Of a stretch of DNA of 64,000 bases, positions 63,387 through 64,000 are shown in pieces. This DNA is from Maricaulis sp. (GTDB lineage: Bacteria > Pseudomonadota > Alphaproteobacteria > Caulobacterales > Maricaulaceae), in contig JAQXCQ010000095.1 of NCBI GenBank assembly GCA_029251785.1, positions 19,707-83,706 of the forward strand, read 5' to 3'. Position 1 is the first letter of the stretch. The number at the start of each line of letters is the position of its first letter. The notes beneath the pieces are model-generated. The model was not told the DNA's origin. It saw only the letters and a list, made by a program, of their open reading frames with translations, and ran no database searches. A program made the translations under genes and the position numbers.

Positions 63387-63463
63387 GCACCGGTAGCTCA
63401 GCTGGATAGAGCACTAGACTACGAATCTAGGGGTCGGGAGTTCGAATCTTCCCCGGTGCGCCA
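63387..63463 (+). tRNA. tRNA-Arg (anticodon ACG)
   Basis: 77-nt cloverleaf with encoded CCA. Acceptor GCACCGG pairs with CCGGTGC, D arm GCTC/GAGC, anticodon stem CTAGA/TCTAG with loop CTACGAA (anticodon ACG, read as ICG), T arm GGGAG-TTCGAAT-CTTCC. A tyrosine-recombinase fragment lies just downstream, as expected for a tRNA used as attachment site. Confidence 0.97.
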
Positions 63464-63505
63464 TTTTTCTCTTTGAAAAACAAATGCTTGCAGCGTTCAC
63501 ATTTG

Positions 63506-63548
63506 TTCCAATTGGAATTTTGTGGCGCAGTTTACAGGGCAGTTTACA
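63506..63548. repeat. palindrome and tandem direct repeat at the island edge
   Basis: TTCCAATTGGAA (63506-63517) is a perfect 12-base palindrome. GCAGTTTACA occurs twice in a row with a 12-base period (63527-63536 and 63539-63548), the second copy overlapping the recombinase stop codon. These may be recombinase or excisionase arm sites; function is inferred. Confidence 0.5.
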
Positions 63549-63772
63549 ATTCTTGTTCTTCCTGCGTTCTTTTGTTCATATAAATGAGACGTTCGACGGC
63601 GTTTCGTACGATCAGTCGCTTATCGACATACTTGCGACGAACCTCTGCAACGCGAGCAACAGACCAACCGATCATTTCTGATATTTCGCGGTCGTCAAAA
63701 CCAGCGAGACAAAGTCTGGTTGCTGCGGTGCCCCGGAGGTCATGGAAATTCTTCCAAACGCCACCAGCAAAA
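63544..63772 (-). pseudogene. tyrosine recombinase (integrase), C-terminal fragment
   Basis: The frame encodes the C-terminal catalytic end of a phage-type integrase: FHDLRGTAATRLCLAGFDDR holds the HxxR box; the final tyrosine box is the Y of EVRRKYVDKR (EMIGWSVARVAEVRRKY). The rest of the protein is missing, since an IS element begins upstream; the open frame runs on to 63873 only through IS sequence. It reads toward the tRNA-Arg, 80 bases away, as tRNA-associated island integrases often do. Confidence 0.8.
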
Positions 63773-64000
63773 TGTCCCCCGTCAGCGCCTATGGGACACA
63801 TCTGAGCAATTGAACATTGGAGGATTTCTGGTTCATCATCACGCTTAAGGAGTGAAGATGAAACAGGGATCACGAACCAGTAAGGCAGCGGCCGACAAGC
63901 TGGTGAAGAATATTCGTCGCAAGACGCGGCAGACCTATAATGCCGAAGAGAAGATACGCATTGTTCTTGCCGGATTGCGTGGCGAGGAAAGCATAGCGGC
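63773..64000 (+). mobile_element. IS3-family insertion sequence, left part (runs off the window)
   Basis: OrfA of an IS3-type element begins at 63858. The probable left end is TGTCCCCCGTC at 63773, since IS3 elements start with TG and this is where the integrase reading stops making sense. The exact tip (63773 or nearer 63811) is uncertain without the right end. Confidence 0.7.
63858..64000 (+). CDS. IS3-family transposase OrfA (partial, truncated by window end)
   Basis: 47 codons visible: MKQGSRTSKAAADKLVKNIR, then RKTRQTYNAEEKIRIVLAGL and RGEESIA. This is the helix-turn-helix start of IS3 OrfA proteins (the EEKIRIVL-GLRGE-S motif). AAGGAG lies 5 bases before the ATG. The remaining OrfA and OrfB would be beyond the right edge. 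Confidence 0.88.
   Translation, partial: MKQGSRTSKAAADKLVKNIRRKTRQTYNAEEKIRIVLAGLRGEESIA

Overview
The window reads as a single chromosome segment of a Gram-negative alphaproteobacterium with fairly high GC. The gene order and families fit the Maricaulales/Hyphomonadaceae-Caulobacterales group: a Caulobacter-style cpa/tad pilus locus, an SRP RNA-dnaX-ybaB-recR block, and an rpmH-rnpA-yidC-yihA...dapD-dapE-truA-fmt-def neighbourhood. Genus level placement is inference. Nearly all of the window is ordinary core genome with densely packed genes, many joined by ATGA or TGATG stop/start overlaps.

Region by region. 1-6.8 kb: end of an unidentified gene, a GT4 glycosyltransferase, the bifunctional proline catabolic enzyme PutA and the large subunit of class I ribonucleotide reductase (nrdA). 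7-14.1 kb: an LpxR-like outer-membrane protein, nrdB (with its own NrdR-type operator, as nrdA has), a secreted two-motif aspartic protease, a diaminopimelate decarboxylase that carries what looks like the stub of a lost aspartokinase domain, AMP nucleosidase and a small membrane protein. 14.2-17.1 kb: phosphatase-pabB-pabC operon (p-aminobenzoate/folate).

17-29.4 kb: complete tight-adherence (Flp) pilus locus. A leftward operon encodes a small CpaC-N-like protein and two TadE/TadG-type pseudopilins. A 52-residue Flp pilin with its own terminator lies next to it, followed by cpaA, cpaB-C-D-E-F, tadB, tadC, an unrecognised follower gene and a TadD-like TPR lipoprotein. Together these make prepilin, process it, assemble it with the CpaF ATPase and TadBC platform, and export it through the CpaC secretin with the CpaD lipoprotein.

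29.5-45 kb: aminopeptidase-MarR-NlpC/P60 cluster, membrane cytochrome c, small porin-like barrel, NudC, SRP RNA followed by dnaX-ybaB-recR, a queuosine-precursor transporter, PQQ sugar dehydrogenase, GNAT protein, RmuC, peptide deformylase, two poorly known genes and a hairpin-rich intergenic repeat. 45.1-56 kb: fmt-truA rightward; dapE, dapD, HAD nucleotidase, DUF1036 protein, yihA, yidC, rnpA and rpmH leftward. 56-63.3 kb: DedA-like membrane protein, TPR-sulfotransferase, sensor kinase, gamma-glutamyltransferase and a P1 peptidase.

The right edge is the only clearly accessory part: tRNA-Arg(ACG), then a tyrosine-recombinase 3' fragment reading back toward the tRNA and cut by an IS3-type element that runs off the window. 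This is the probable start of a genomic island. The points most worth following are the aspartokinase stub on the decarboxylase, the apparent CTG start of yihA overlapping the yidC stop, the DUF1036 gene in the place where argB usually sits, the composite hairpin repeat, and the island boundary.
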